From contig QEOQ01000345.1 in assembly GCA_010279815.1 (NCBI GenBank), forward strand, positions 13,914-77,913: a stretch of DNA of 64,000 nt, read 5' to 3'. The DNA is from Brachionus plicatilis. Its lineage: Eukaryota; Rotifera; Eurotatoria; Ploima; Brachionidae. The notes beneath the pieces were generated by a model, which made no database searches, was not told the origin of the DNA, and worked only from the letters and a program-made list of their open reading frames with translations. Positions 19,959-29,670 of the stretch are shown one piece after another. The position numbers and the translations under genes are program-made. Numbering within the stretch: the stretch's first letter is position 1; the number at the start of each line of letters is the position of its first letter.

Positions 19959-20769
19959 TCGAGGTATTTAGAAAAGAAAAAAGAAATAAAAAAAATCTAA
20001 TTTTTCTCTTTCAATTTAATGAGTTAAATTAAAGCTGAATATTTTGTGGATAAATTGATTGTGGTAGAACAATAATTGTAAATGAGTTAAACATTTTTGA
20101 CAGACTTTCCACAAGATTGGAAAAATTCGTGATATTTGATTTTATCATTCAAGTTTAAAAATCATAATTTAAATAAACCATTTTAGATCTAAGCTCTATT
20201 TCTAAAATTAAGACTTAATTTTGTTTAAAGAAATCAAAATTTTTTCATGCTCAATAAATTTTATACAATGATTCTTATTCAAACTTTACCTACAATTTTG
20301 GAAGAACATGGAAAGTCCCGTCGCTTATTTTTTTGAATTTAATTCTTGGACTCAAACTAAATTTTGATTTTTAAAAGATAATAAATTGTGATTTTTAATG
20401 TCTTTATTTATTTATTTGTTCATCTATAGCGAGCTAAAGCTTTTTGGGATTAAAATAAAATAAATATCAAAAAAGTGAATTAAATTAAATAAAAAAAAGA
20501 AAAAAAATACAAATTTTAAAGGAAAATGTAATAAAAATAAAAAGCTAAAATATATAAGAAAATTAAAAAAGATAAATTGAAATGACTAATGATAGATACA
20601 GGTTAAGACCCGAATTGTATTTCATCACCAGTTTGACAATCAAAAAAATAGTAAGCAGTGCCATGGCATATCCCTGACTAAACTCAAAGTCTATTTATGT
20701 AATTGGATTTGTTGATTCCAAATTTACTCAAGCTGGTTTTAGTCTAGTTAGAGAACAATTAAGTAATTT
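19959..20769. other. Intergenic region with LINE 3'-tail fragment
   Basis: No gene. At about 20403-20460 a TTTATTTATTTATTTG run followed by TTCATCTATAGCGAGCTAAAG resembles 34180-34245 (TTTATCTGTACCGAGCTAAT). Both look like reverse-strand 3' tails of one LINE family with an AAATAAAT-type tail. The promoter of the secreted-protein gene should lie just right of 19958; no TATA box is evident. Confidence 0.4.
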
Positions 20770-21240
20770 TTAAATAAATAAATAGCTTAGAGAATCAAAA
20801 ATTAAAGTATTTCTATTGAGGAATTTGTGAATTAATGTTCGTCTTAAATCAAAATAATTAAAAAAAATTTTATCCACTTCTTTCTTAATTTCAATTTTAA
20901 AAGTCTCAAAATTTTTGTTTTTCGAGTTATTCTTGCTTGTTACCACATCATTACAATAATAATGGCCACATGGATTTAACTGCAATAGTTCGCGAGAAAT
21001 ATTGTGAAAATAATTTGAATAAATTCATCGAAAAGGCAATTGGCCCCCGAATTCTCCTTATCTAAATCCATATGACTATTATTATTGTAATTCTGTAGTA
21101 GCAAGGAAAAACACCTCGAAATACACATATTATGAGACTTAAATATTAAATTTAAAAAATCAATGGGTAAAATTCCAAAAGAACAAATAAAAAGTGCAAT
21201 TGATTGTTTCTTGACAAGGGTAAGAAAAGCAGAAAAAGCT
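20770..21240. pseudogene. Two inverted mariner/Tc-like transposase C-terminal relics
   Basis: Minus strand, 20985 leftward: LNPCGHYYCNDVVTSKNNSK, then an amphipathic tail with KKEVDKIFF. Plus strand, about 21025-21240: FIEKAIGPPNSPYLNPYDYY, then CNSVVARKNTSKY and a tail GKIPKEQIKSAIDCFLTRVRK. Both match the WPxNSPDLNPxDYxxW region with the third catalytic acidic residue of mariner/Tc-like DDE enzymes. They face opposite ways, which suggests two insertions or a foldback rearrangement. Neither is functional. Confidence 0.5.
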
Positions 21241-21600
21241 GAAGTAAATAACTATCTTTAATTTTTTAAATAAATAATTTAATCATTAAAACTAATATTT
21301 AATACTTAATGATTATTCAGATTTATTAATTAATAAATTTAGAATACCAATCCTAAGTTAAACGGCACATTCTAAAGCTAACGTAAATTGAGCAAACTAC
21401 CGTTTACCAAGATCGCATCGATGAAAAATGTAATTTTTGAAGAATGGTTACAATTACTTGATTAAATAACAAACAAGTAAAGCTCTTCTTTTTCTTCACA
21501 ATATGGTCATAAGACAGAAAAAAATCGAAAATATCGAAATAAAATTTTTTTCAGCAAATTGCACTTCTATTTTTGATCAAGGCATTATCAAAAAATAACT

Positions 21601-22949
21601 GGTGTTCAAAAAATCTCGGTGCTTTTTTTAACTGAAAAAAAATGTATGTTGCTGTTGACCGATCTCTTTAAAATTTTACACAGGGGTACTTTGGGCTGTC
21701 TTGTATAAAAAAACATAGTCAGCTTTCCAGTTCATGTCTTCCTCATATAGGCAGTCACATTACCTTGAACTTCCTCAAACCCTCAAAATGTCCTATAGCA
21801 TTTCGATTTCCAAAATTTATTTTTACATATCGTTGGATAGAAAATTGAATGAGGATTACAACGATATATAGATTATGTCTGTACGATGCTCTGTTCAAAA
21901 GCTATGGACAAAAAACCCTTAATATTACCTTAATTTCAAAAAAAAGGGGTAATTTCACTTTATTTGTAATAACTTTTGAACGCAATAAGCTATCCACTTA
22001 AAATTTTAAATTTAGGTAGAAATGAGACTAAGCTGTAAAAAAATTTAAATCAAGTTCATCTATATATCTCTTCCTCTTTTAGTAGTGTTGGGAAACGACT
22101 AGGTCGACTAGAGTCGACTAAATTTTTTGTCCAAGTCGAGTCGACTCGACTCCGTTAATTTTTAAGTCGACTCGAATTTTTTTCCGGTCGACTCGACTTC
22201 AAAAAGATATTTTCTTTTAAATTTAATTTTTTTTACTTAAAAAATTTTTTTTGTTTTCTGCTTTTTTCTAATTATTTTATCTAATCAACTACCGAATTCT
22301 AATATTAATTATTTAACTTAATTGTTTTTTAAAATTGACATTGATCTTTTTCCATTGAGGATCGCTCCAGGACCCTATTGCCGAGAAAAATTAAACAACG
22401 ACTTAGCTAAATCGACTATGCAGTTTCTTTGTTATTTAAGTAGAAAAATACAGCTTAAAATTTTTCTTTTCAATTTAATTTTTGAAAAAATATTTTCGAG
22501 TCGAGTCGACTAAAAAATAAGCTTAGTCGAGTCGACTCGGGACAAAATATGTTCAACACTACCTTTTAGACCTATTTTTGTCCAAAATTTTCATAGTCTA
22601 ATTTGAACTAAAAAAATTAAAGAATAAAGTTAATGGTCCAGATTTTAAATGCTCAATTGAAAGATAAAAGGATAAGCTTTTAGATGAAATATAATATTAA
22701 GTTATGGCACCTTTGGTTTTTTAATAAATTTTACATAAAGTTTGTCTTTCTGTGTCTATTTAGCTATTTTGCTTTAACTCTATTGTTCACATGATTAATA
22801 TATATCAGGAAGGCATGAACTAGAAAGCTGACCATTTATTTTTATACTAGACAGCCCAAAGTACCCCTGTGTAAAATTTTATAGAGATCGGTCAACAGCA
22901 ACATACATTTTTTTTCAGTTAAAAAAAGCACCGAGATTTTTTGACCACC
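21601..22949. mobile_element. DNA element with about 150-bp terminal inverted repeats
   Basis: Left arm 21601-21750 (GGTGTTCAAAAAATCTCGGT...) and right arm 22801-22949 (...ACCGAGATTTTTTGACCACC) are inverted copies. They share for example GTTGCTGTTGACCGATCTC and GGGGTACTTTGGGCTGTCT. There is no coding sequence between the arms, so it is non-autonomous. A separate hAT-type element (22083-22561) is nested inside. No convincing target duplication was found at the outer borders. Confidence 0.85.
22083..22561. mobile_element. Nested hAT-type MITE with GTCGACTCGA clusters
   Basis: It starts TAGTGTTGGGAAACGACTAG and ends CAACACTA. Flanking octamers TCTTTTAG (22075-22082) and CCTTTTAG (22562-22569) agree at 7 of 8 positions. 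Both subterminal regions carry repeated GTCGAC / GAGTCGACTCGA palindromes. TAGTGTTG...CAACACTA termini with an 8-bp duplication are typical of hAT MITEs. Confidence 0.8.
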
Positions 22950-23732
22950 CGTTAGAATATAGAAACAAGCGTTTTCGAGAAAAGCTCGTATGTATCGAAT
23001 TTTACTTTATTCCAAATGGAATTGACATCTAAACACAACATTCAAAATCCAATCAGTCTGGGATGAAGCTATTTAAGCTTAATAATTTTTTAATTACAAG
23101 TCTAAATTTAATAAAAAAAATTAGAGTAGGAGCAATTGAGTTAAGAATTTGGCAACTATCAATACAGATATCGATAATTTCTTGACAAAAAATTATTTTA
23201 TGATTTGGTATCGGTATCTGTTAATTATGCTGATGAACCAGGTCATAAAATTACTTAGCTGCTATTAAGACCGTCTCTCCAAACGTAAGACCCTGTTTAC
23301 TTTATTTAAAAAAAAATAGAAGAAAATTATGATCAGATATTGAATTTTTTTATCATTTATTTCTAAATGACCTTGGCGTTGCTTTGAATTTAAAATATTA
23401 AAATTTTAATAATAAAAATCAAAAATTGTAAAAATAAAAATTTGGCTATAATTTGGACGAAGGAATTCCGCGGATAATCGAAGCATGACAAAAAAGAAAT
23501 TCCGACGAATAATGAATAAAAAAAAAATGTGTTTAAATTAAATTTGATAAATTTAAGATAAAATATTTTATGACTTGAAACACTGTAGCCTTATTGTTAT
23601 GCTGAAACAAGAATATCTTACGATTTAACTTGGTATTTTCGAATTTTCCATTTTGACAGAAAAAAAAAACATAAACTATTGATATTAAAATTTCGCGGAA
23701 TTCTTTTAATTCAAATTCTCGAATAAAACAAT
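22950..23732. other. Intergenic region upstream of the 18-bp-repeat gene
   Basis: No supportable gene or repeat was seen. It ends in the promoter of the gene at 23799. Confidence 0.35.
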
Positions 23733-23740
23733 TATAAATA
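23733..23740 (+). promoter_or_regulatory. TATA box
   Basis: TATAAATA lies 66 bases before the ATG at 23799. A start site about 30 bp downstream gives a short leader. It is the best TATA element in the neighbourhood. Confidence 0.6.
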
Positions 23741-23798
23741 GGACTTGCTTCAAGGCACAGTATTCATCAAATCGATTTCAAAAAGAATTCAAATAAGA

Positions 23799-24419
23799 AT
23801 GAAGATTTTCTCAATGTTAGCTTTTTTCTTTGTAATTGCGCTATTATGGACCCCCACTAAAATAGCTGCTAGTCCTGGGACAAGTGATCCTGCTGGAGCA
23901 AGTGGTCCTTCTGGAGCAAGTGATCCTGCCGGAGCTAGTGATCCTGCTGGAGCAAGTGATCCTGCCGGAGCAAGTGATCCTGCTGGAGCAAGTGATCCTG
24001 CTGGAGCAAGTGATCCTGCTGGAGTAAGTGATCCAGCCGGAGCTAGTGATCCTGCCGGAGCTAGTGATCCTGCTGGAGCAAGTGATCCTGCTGGAGTTAG
24101 TGGTCCTGCTGGAGTTAGTGATCCTGCTGGAGTTAGTGATCCTGCTGGAGCAAGTGATCCTGCTGGAGCAAGTGATCCTGCTGGAGCAAGTGATCCTGCT
24201 GGAGCAAGTGATCCTGCTGGAGTTAGTGGTCCTGCTGGAGTTAGTGATCCTGCTGGAGTTAGTGATCCTGCTGGAGCTAGTGTTCCTGCTGGTACTGAAA
24301 GAACAACTACAACAACAACAACAACTTCATCTTTCGCTGTTAGCACTTGTATTTATAATTTGGAAATTTTCTTTTTCATTATTTTGTCAATTAATTTTTT
24401 CAATTTGATATTAAATTAA
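23799..24419 (+). CDS. Secreted SDPAGA-repeat protein with hydrophobic C-terminus (probable GPI anchor)
   Basis: I start at the ATG at 23799; the longer frame beginning at 23745 uses TTG. The 206-residue product has a signal peptide (MKIFSMLAFFFVIALLW...). About 23 copies of a hexapeptide (A/V)S(D/G)PAG follow, then ERTTTTTTTT and a hydrophobic C-terminal tail (FFFIILSINFFNLIL). Each hexapeptide is encoded by an 18-bp unit. A larger block (several ASDPAG units, then VSGPAGVSDPAGVSDPAG) occurs twice, so it grew by block duplication. The TATA box at 23733 and AATAAA at 24443-24448 frame it as a compact, intronless gene. The length of such repeats usually varies between alleles. Function unknown; a surface or extracellular coat protein is plausible. 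Confidence 0.8.
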   Translation: MKIFSMLAFFFVIALLWTPTKIAASPGTSDPAGASGPSGASDPAGASDPAGASDPAGASDPAGASDPAGASDPAGVSDPAGASDPAGASDPAGASDPAGVSGPAGVSDPAGVSDPAGASDPAGASDPAGASDPAGASDPAGVSGPAGVSDPAGVSDPAGASVPAGTERTTTTTTTTSSFAVSTCIYNLEIFFFIILSINFFNLILN

Positions 24420-24448
24420 TTTTTTTCTAATAATTATGGGTCAATAAA

Positions 24449-24791
24449 GTTTAAGAAAATTTAAAAAAGAATTTTTTATTATTTTATTTTCCAGTTAGAA
24501 AATACCACTTAATGCTATTATTGTTTAATTCTTATCAATGCAAAATAGACAAATTAACGCTGTCGTCCAAAATGGGTCAATTTTGACTTGAGAAACAACT
24601 CTGGTTTAAACCCCACTCTTTTTTCTCCGCTTTCCTATCTAATTAATGACTTTAATTATTCACGCTAGTTAAAGAATTCAAAATGCTAGGTAAACAAAAA
24701 AATTTGCTAAGTATAAAGTTTAATTTGCTAGGTAAGTAAAAAGCTAGGATATAAATAAATTTTTGCTATGTATTATTTATTGATATTTCTA
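24449..24791. other. AT-rich spacer
   Basis: Downstream of the repeat-protein gene. Several GCTAGGTAAAC/GCTAAGTA-like motifs recur between 24660 and 24770, but no gene is seen. Confidence 0.35.
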
Positions 24792-25521
24792 CAGTACTGA
24801 TTTGTCCCTATGGTTTTACCAAAATTTTAGTAAATTTACGGGAATTTCGGTAATTTTACGTAAAATCCCAAAAGTGAAAAACAGTAAATTTACCGGAATT
24901 CCCGTAAATTTACTAAAATTTAACGGATTTTAGGTAAAATTTCGTAAAAACGAAAAGGGCCGAAAAAATCCAAATTTTTGCAATGCTTTCACTTTTTTTA
25001 GTTTTTTTTCAAAATTAATAAAAAATTTTAAATAAAAAAAAAAAGTATTTTTTTACGCAAATTTTCGTAAAAAAAGTATTTTTTTTCACAGCATTTCAAT
25101 AGGGTTCAAATTAAGTAATTGAAATTGTAATTGAGAAAAATGGCGACTGGTCAAATCACTAAAATATATGTATCTAATAATTTCAATATTAAAAGAACTT
25201 GATTTAAATTTTTCTTTTTTTTTTTAACTTTTTTTCACTTTTTTTTTTACTATTTTTCACTAAAATCAATAAAAATTTACGAAAATTTGCGTAAAAAAAT
25301 ACTTTTTTTTTTTATTTAAAATTTTTTATTAATTTTGAAAAAAAACTAAAAAAAATGAAAACATTGCAAAAATTTTGATTTTTTTGGCCCTTTTCGTTTT
25401 TACGAAATTTTACCTAAAATCCGTTAAATTCTGGTAAATTTACGGGAATTCCGGTAAATTTACTAAAATTTTGGTAAATTCGCGTAAATTTTGGTAAAAC
25501 CATAGGAACAAATCAGTACTG
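24792..25521. mobile_element. 730-bp foldback element with CAGTACTG ends
   Basis: Both ends carry the palindrome CAGTACTG followed inward by ATTTGTCCCTATGGTTTTAC (left) and its reverse complement (right). Arms continue for more than 250 bp with repeated TAAATTTACGGGAATT and TTACGTAAA motifs and AACGAAAAGGGCC, then T-rich sequence to the middle. No ORF is present. The flanks (TATTTCTA and TTGGTAAA) do not match, so no target duplication is evident. Confidence 0.8.
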
Positions 25522-25838
25522 TTGGTAAATTTAAAAAAAATGTAATGTTTAAATGAAAATTAGTTAGGTAAAATTATACAATTGCTAACTTTGAGAGTGT
25601 CAATCAAATAATGCAAACATAATTTTTTTTTGATTTAATAATAATTTCTAATAGTTAATAGTTAATAATTAATAATAGTTAATAATAATTTCATTATTAT
25701 TAAAAGTTTTTTAATCCATAAAAAAGGATTAAAAAACTTAAATAATGTGAACGACACATAAACTTATATTTATTTATCACAAAAGATTACAACCACATAA
25801 AATGATTCTAATAAAATGTTACAAACACATAAAATTAA

Positions 25839-26384
25839 GGCAAAATGAAGTTTCAGATCAAATTTTAAGATCAAAACGATCATTTAAAATTTCAAAACTT
25901 AATTAATCTAATGATTTTGATAATTTTTAAAAAATAAATACCAAACATTACTAGACATGTTATGTCTAATAATGGTTCATTATCAAATTAATATCAAAAT
26001 GATTGATCTCTAATTTATTTAACAAAAACAATCATTAATTTAAATAATTCAAGTTAAGTTAATTCACAAATTCAAATTTATAACTTTTATATCCATTCAT
26101 TCAAACTAAATTAATTTTATTTTTCTACTTCAATAAATTTTAAATTTTAAAACAGTTAATTTTTTTCTCTTTAAATGTAAGTTTTCATTAAAATCAATTA
26201 AAATATTAAAAACCTATTAAAGTTCAATAAAAAGTGACATTTTAAAATTTTAAATATGAAAAAAAACTTGACATGACATGCCAAGTAATTTTTTTTAAAA
26301 AAGTTTATTTTTTCTCTATTATTAAAAAAAATATTACAATTTATATTTTGATCTTTTGATCTTGATCTCAAACTTCAATTTGCC
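25839..26384. mobile_element. 546-bp MITE with perfect 8-bp target duplication
   Basis: Ends GGCAAAATGAAGTTTCAGAT and ATCTCAAACTTCAATTTGCC are inverted repeats. The flanking octamer AAAATTAA is identical on both sides (25831-25838 and 26385-26392). Related copies are at 52562-53050 (same strand), 49868-50205 (reverse, partial) and 31430-31521 (reverse, end fragment). The body is non-coding. The termini resemble those of the foldback family (GGCATCTTGAAGTTTAGGAT). Confidence 0.9.
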
Positions 26385-27312
26385 AAAATTAATTTATAAA
26401 AAAAAAAAATTAAATCTTTTATTGATTTAAAAATTGTGTGTTGGTAACAGAAAAAAAAAATTAAATTTAGTTTTTATGGTTTTTAATCTTTTTCAATTGT
26501 TATACAAAAAATTTATGTGTTGGTTAATCTTTTTAGAATTTTGATTAGCATTTTTTATTTTTATGTGTTCTATTTTTTGATTCACTCTTTTTATGGTATT
26601 TTAATCCTTACCCACAAATTTAAATAATTTTAGTGATAAATTCGCTCTTATTTATTTAATCGATGACTTCAATGAACTAAATACCCAAAAGAGACCCTCT
26701 TTTACTTTCTTCCTGTTTTAAAAAACCATTTTTATCAAACAGCCTAGTAATTTAATTTTTTATTCTATCACTTTGATTTTTTTACATAGCATTATGATAT
26801 TTTTACCCAGTATTTTTTTAAAATATTTACCTAACATCTTGAATTTATTAACTAGCATTTAAATGTTTGCCCTAATTAATTGCTTTATATTTGCTACCTT
26901 TCCTAGTCTTGTGGTCGATCGGTTTATGTTACATTATTAATTACATACAAAAAATAATTTTTAATATTGTTTTCAATTTTTTTTTTTTTAATTGTAAATT
27001 TTAGTAATAAATTAATTGATTAACAACACTTCCAAAAAACACAGCAATCTCACTGGAAAAAAATACAATGCCCTTATTATCGATATTGCTGAGAAAAGAT
27101 CAATGGCCGTTGAGATCGCATTGTCACTTAACGCAGCGAAGAACACTTTTTTATCTTCTTTTAAATTCTCTGACAGTTGCATATGGATAATAAAAATGTT
27201 CTAGAAAAATAGACAACCGAGTAAGTGCTCAAAGTGCGCTTTTTTTACCCGGTCCCTACAAGTGCTTATTAAAAAAAATTTGGAGTCTAAGAAAAATTAA
27301 TTTTTTTTTTTA
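26385..27312. other. Intergenic region
   Basis: AT-rich. A 62-residue frame at 27016-27204 has somewhat higher GC and reads SNLTGKKYNALIIDIAEKRS. No neighbour, repeat or splice context supports it as a gene. The region ends at the 3' side of LAMTOR2. Confidence 0.35.
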
Positions 27313-27690
27313 TTAATCTAAATTAGTATTTACAATTTTTGACAAAGATTCTGCTAAAGAGTTTATTTTTAATTTTAGAATGCCGAGACCAGTATTGGAA
27401 TCAGCACACAAACAAACAAGATTAGCTCCCACTGGTCTGATTGCAAGTCGATAGCAATCACAATCAATAATCAAAAAGTTCAGATTATCTTCCAAGGGCA
27501 TATTTAACTTTTGAAATGATTGATATACTGAACACATAATGGCACACATACTCTTAATATCGACTAATTTTGAGTCCGGTTTGGATACGAAGTCCAAATA
27601 TTCGCCAGATCTGGTCGACAATATTGTGGCCTCAATTTTGCCAGTCGTCACTTGATTTAACAATTGTCTCAATGCACTCGGTCTAAACAT
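27313..27690 (-). CDS. LAMTOR2: Ragulator subunit LAMTOR2 (Roadblock/LC7 fold)
   Basis: An intronless 125-residue ORF, the normal length for LAMTOR2/p14. It starts MFRPSALRQLLNQVTTGKIE, which corresponds to the family N-terminus (MLRPKAL..VL.Q..TG.......). It continues with the Roadblock pattern EDNLNFLIIDC, YRLAIRPVGANLVCLCAD and a final helix GILKLKINSLAESLSKIV. LAMTOR2 pairs with LAMTOR3 in the Ragulator complex, which anchors Rag GTPases and MAPK scaffolding to late endosomes/lysosomes for mTORC1 signalling. The stop TAA overlaps an AATAAA polyadenylation signal (27314-27309 on the minus strand), so the 3' untranslated region may be very short. Confidence 0.88.
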   Translation of the reverse strand: MFRPSALRQLLNQVTTGKIEATILSTRSGEYLDFVSKPDSKLVDIKSMCAIMCSVYQSFQKLNMPLEDNLNFLIIDCDCYRLAIRPVGANLVCLCADSNTGLGILKLKINSLAESLSKIVNTNLD

Positions 27691-28168
27691 CTATGAACAT
27701 TTTAAAGTGTTTTTTATTTAAGAAATTTTTTTTGTTAGCATTAGCGAGGTCTTAATCCCCTAAAATAAATTTTAAAAGAAATAAAATTATTTTTAATAAA
27801 ATTTTATTTAAAAAAATTAGTCTGATTTGTTCCTTCCTTTGAAATCATCCATTGTCCGGCTTGTTTTTAAAAATTCCATTGCAATAAAACTCTCCACATC
27901 ATGTGTGATCAATCTTGGAAAAATAAAATTTTCAAAATTAAAATTAATTATTATTTCAAAAAGAAATCCAAGTCTACAGTATTTTTTTCCTTCAGATTTA
28001 AGCTATTCATTCATAGTCAAAAATTTCAACAATAAACAACATAATTTTTCAAATTGAATTTTTTTTTTAATTTAATTAAAATTTATCTACTAATTCAAAA
28101 ATTTTACAGTTTTGGTCAGCTATAAAATTTTTTAATTTTGACTTTTTTTCAAAATAAATTATTTGTAA
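27691..28168. other. Spacer between LAMTOR2 and the hAT MITE
   Basis: AT-rich with no supportable gene. It contains the LAMTOR2 promoter on the minus strand, where no TATA box is obvious. Confidence 0.35.
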
Positions 28169-28176
28169 AATTTTAA

Positions 28177-28336
28177 CAGAGTTGTTTAAAAGTCTCAAAA
28201 AAAAGTCCAAGTCGGGAATTTTTTTTTTTTTTGAAAATAAATTTTAAGGTCTTTGCTCGGACTTTTGAAAAAAAAAAAGAAAAAAAAAGTCCGGACTTGG
28301 ACTTGACTTGAGACTTGTGACTTTTAAACAACTCTG
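28177..28336. mobile_element. hAT MITE, intact, 160 bp with perfect 8-bp target duplication
   Basis: Terminal inverted repeats CAGAGTTGTTTAAAAGTC and GACTTTTAAACAACTCTG are perfect over 18 bp. The octamer AATTTTAA flanks both sides exactly (28169-28176 and 28337-28344). Inside are AAGTCC/GGACTT motifs and A/T runs; nothing is coded. It lies directly after the SDR stop codon, which falls in the right-hand target copy. Fragments of the family are at 1003, 11834, 17084, 59821 and 62665. Confidence 0.93.
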
Positions 28337-28340
28337 AATT

Positions 28341-29298
28341 TTAAAATACAAACCCTTTTAAAGCTGATATAAAATACATAATTCTTGGTAGCATGAGAAC
28401 TTTTTGGTCAGTCAACACAGCCTCGACTATTTTATCGGCAACATATTCAGGCTCCAAAAGTGGTATCATGTCCGACTTGACTCCATCAAACATGCCAGTC
28501 TTGACATAATACGGACACACTACTGTAGTTTTGACACCATTTTTTTTCATTCTTGCCAGCTCATTTCTGAGCGACTCGTCGAAGCCGACCGCTGCAAATT
28601 TAGAAGCGCAGTAGTCGCATAGACCAGCTGTTCCAAAATGACCAGCCATGCTCGCCACTGTGACCACATGGCCGTGATTTTTCTCCAGCATATCTGGCAG
28701 AAATGCTTTAGTCATCTGAGAAATAAAAAAAAACATTTTTCAATTAATATTTATTTTTAATTTAATTTATTTTACCCAAAAGTGACTGGTGGTATTTACT
28801 CTGAAGGTCTTTTCAATCGCTTGATCAGATGAGTCAAGAAACTTTTTGCCAGTGACAATGCCAGCATTGTTTATCAAAATGCTCACAGGTCCCACAGAAC
28901 TGTTCACCTGACCAACAATAAAATTTTTTCTATCAATTTATTTTTTACCTTCTTAAACTTACCTGCTGTGCTAAATTTTTAATTTCTTCCCTATTGCTCA
29001 AATCACATGTGAAAGTCTTTGCCTTTCCGCCTTCGATCAAAATTTGGTCACAAGTCGAACGATTTGAGTTTTCATCAATGTCCACTAGGACGCAAATGGC
29101 GCCTAGTTTGGCAAAATGTTTGGCCACCAGGCGGCCAATGCCCGACCCACTGCCAGTAATTAGCACAATTTCGTCTTTGACATTCTTCGATCTGTATTTG
29201 TACGGAATTAGGAATTTGACGAACGCTTTGAGCGATGATATCACAAGCAAAAAAATTGTGTATAAACTATAAAGTAAAAATTCTAGATAAATATTCAT
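28341..29298 (-). CDS. Short-chain dehydrogenase/reductase (SDR16C / HSD17B11-like), paralogue, three exons
   Basis: Exons 29298-28963, 28907-28776 and 28715-28341 (introns 55 and 60 bp, phase 0) give 280 residues. An N-terminal membrane segment is followed by TGSGSGIG (cofactor loop), LVDIDE, INNAG, VASMAG (catalytic Ser) and YCASK, so the active site is complete. Exons 1 and 2 have exactly the lengths of those in the gene at 8350-10034 (336 and 132 bp), and the proteins align throughout, with [12 protein letters not shown] and SLRNEL segments shared. The C-terminus is four residues shorter. The TAA stop lies in the target duplication of the hAT MITE, which now supplies the 3' untranslated region. 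The substrate is not deducible; sterol, retinoid and fatty-alcohol oxidation are typical of relatives. Confidence 0.93.
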
Positions 29299-29609
29299 CG
29301 CGATACCATAAAAGTAATTCCTAAGGAAAAGTATAGAGCAGTTTTATATATGATTTTGTTTATCAATCGTTTCTTTTTTTCTTTTTTCTCACATAAATTA
29401 TGAAAAGAAAATGTGTTTAGTTTTAGTCTTAAGCTTTGGTAAGCTTGTTTGGTAAAGCATTGGAAAAAAAGCATTGGAAAAAAGCATTCTAAAAGCCATC
29501 TAAAAAAGTGAATAGTTTGTCTATTTTTCGTTTCCATTTAAATAAAATCATTTGAAATTAAAATGCAAAGCTTTTATCAATAATTGATTTTAGTCAATTT
29601 TAAAAGTTG
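29299..29609. other. Divergent promoter region
   Basis: A 370-bp gap separates the SDR start (minus) from the small Gly/Tyr-rich gene (plus). A repeated AAAGCATTGGAAAAA motif occurs near 29455-29485. It probably serves both promoters. Confidence 0.4.
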
Positions 29610-29617
29610 TATAAAAG
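29610..29617 (+). promoter_or_regulatory. TATA box
   Basis: TATAAAAG lies 61 bases before the ATG at 29671, with an expected start site near 29640. Confidence 0.6.
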
Positions 29618-29670
29618 CTAGTTATTTTTCTGTTTATTTCAAAAAGAACAAAAAAAAATAAAGTTTTAAA

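Noticed and set aside
23745..23798. N-terminal extension of the 18-bp-repeat protein
   Set aside because: The longer frame begins at TTG and would place residues before a good signal peptide; the ATG at 23799 fits the TATA box at 23733.
23789..24346. Minus-strand APAGSL-repeat ORF and the plus-strand PELVILLEQV-type ORF
   Set aside because: Both are by-products of an 18-bp repeat lacking stops; no promoter, signal peptide or poly-A context supports them.
27016..27204. 62-residue ORF with SNLTGKKYNALI
   Set aside because: Looks somewhat protein-like but has no start or splice context, family match or partner exon; left as unsupported.
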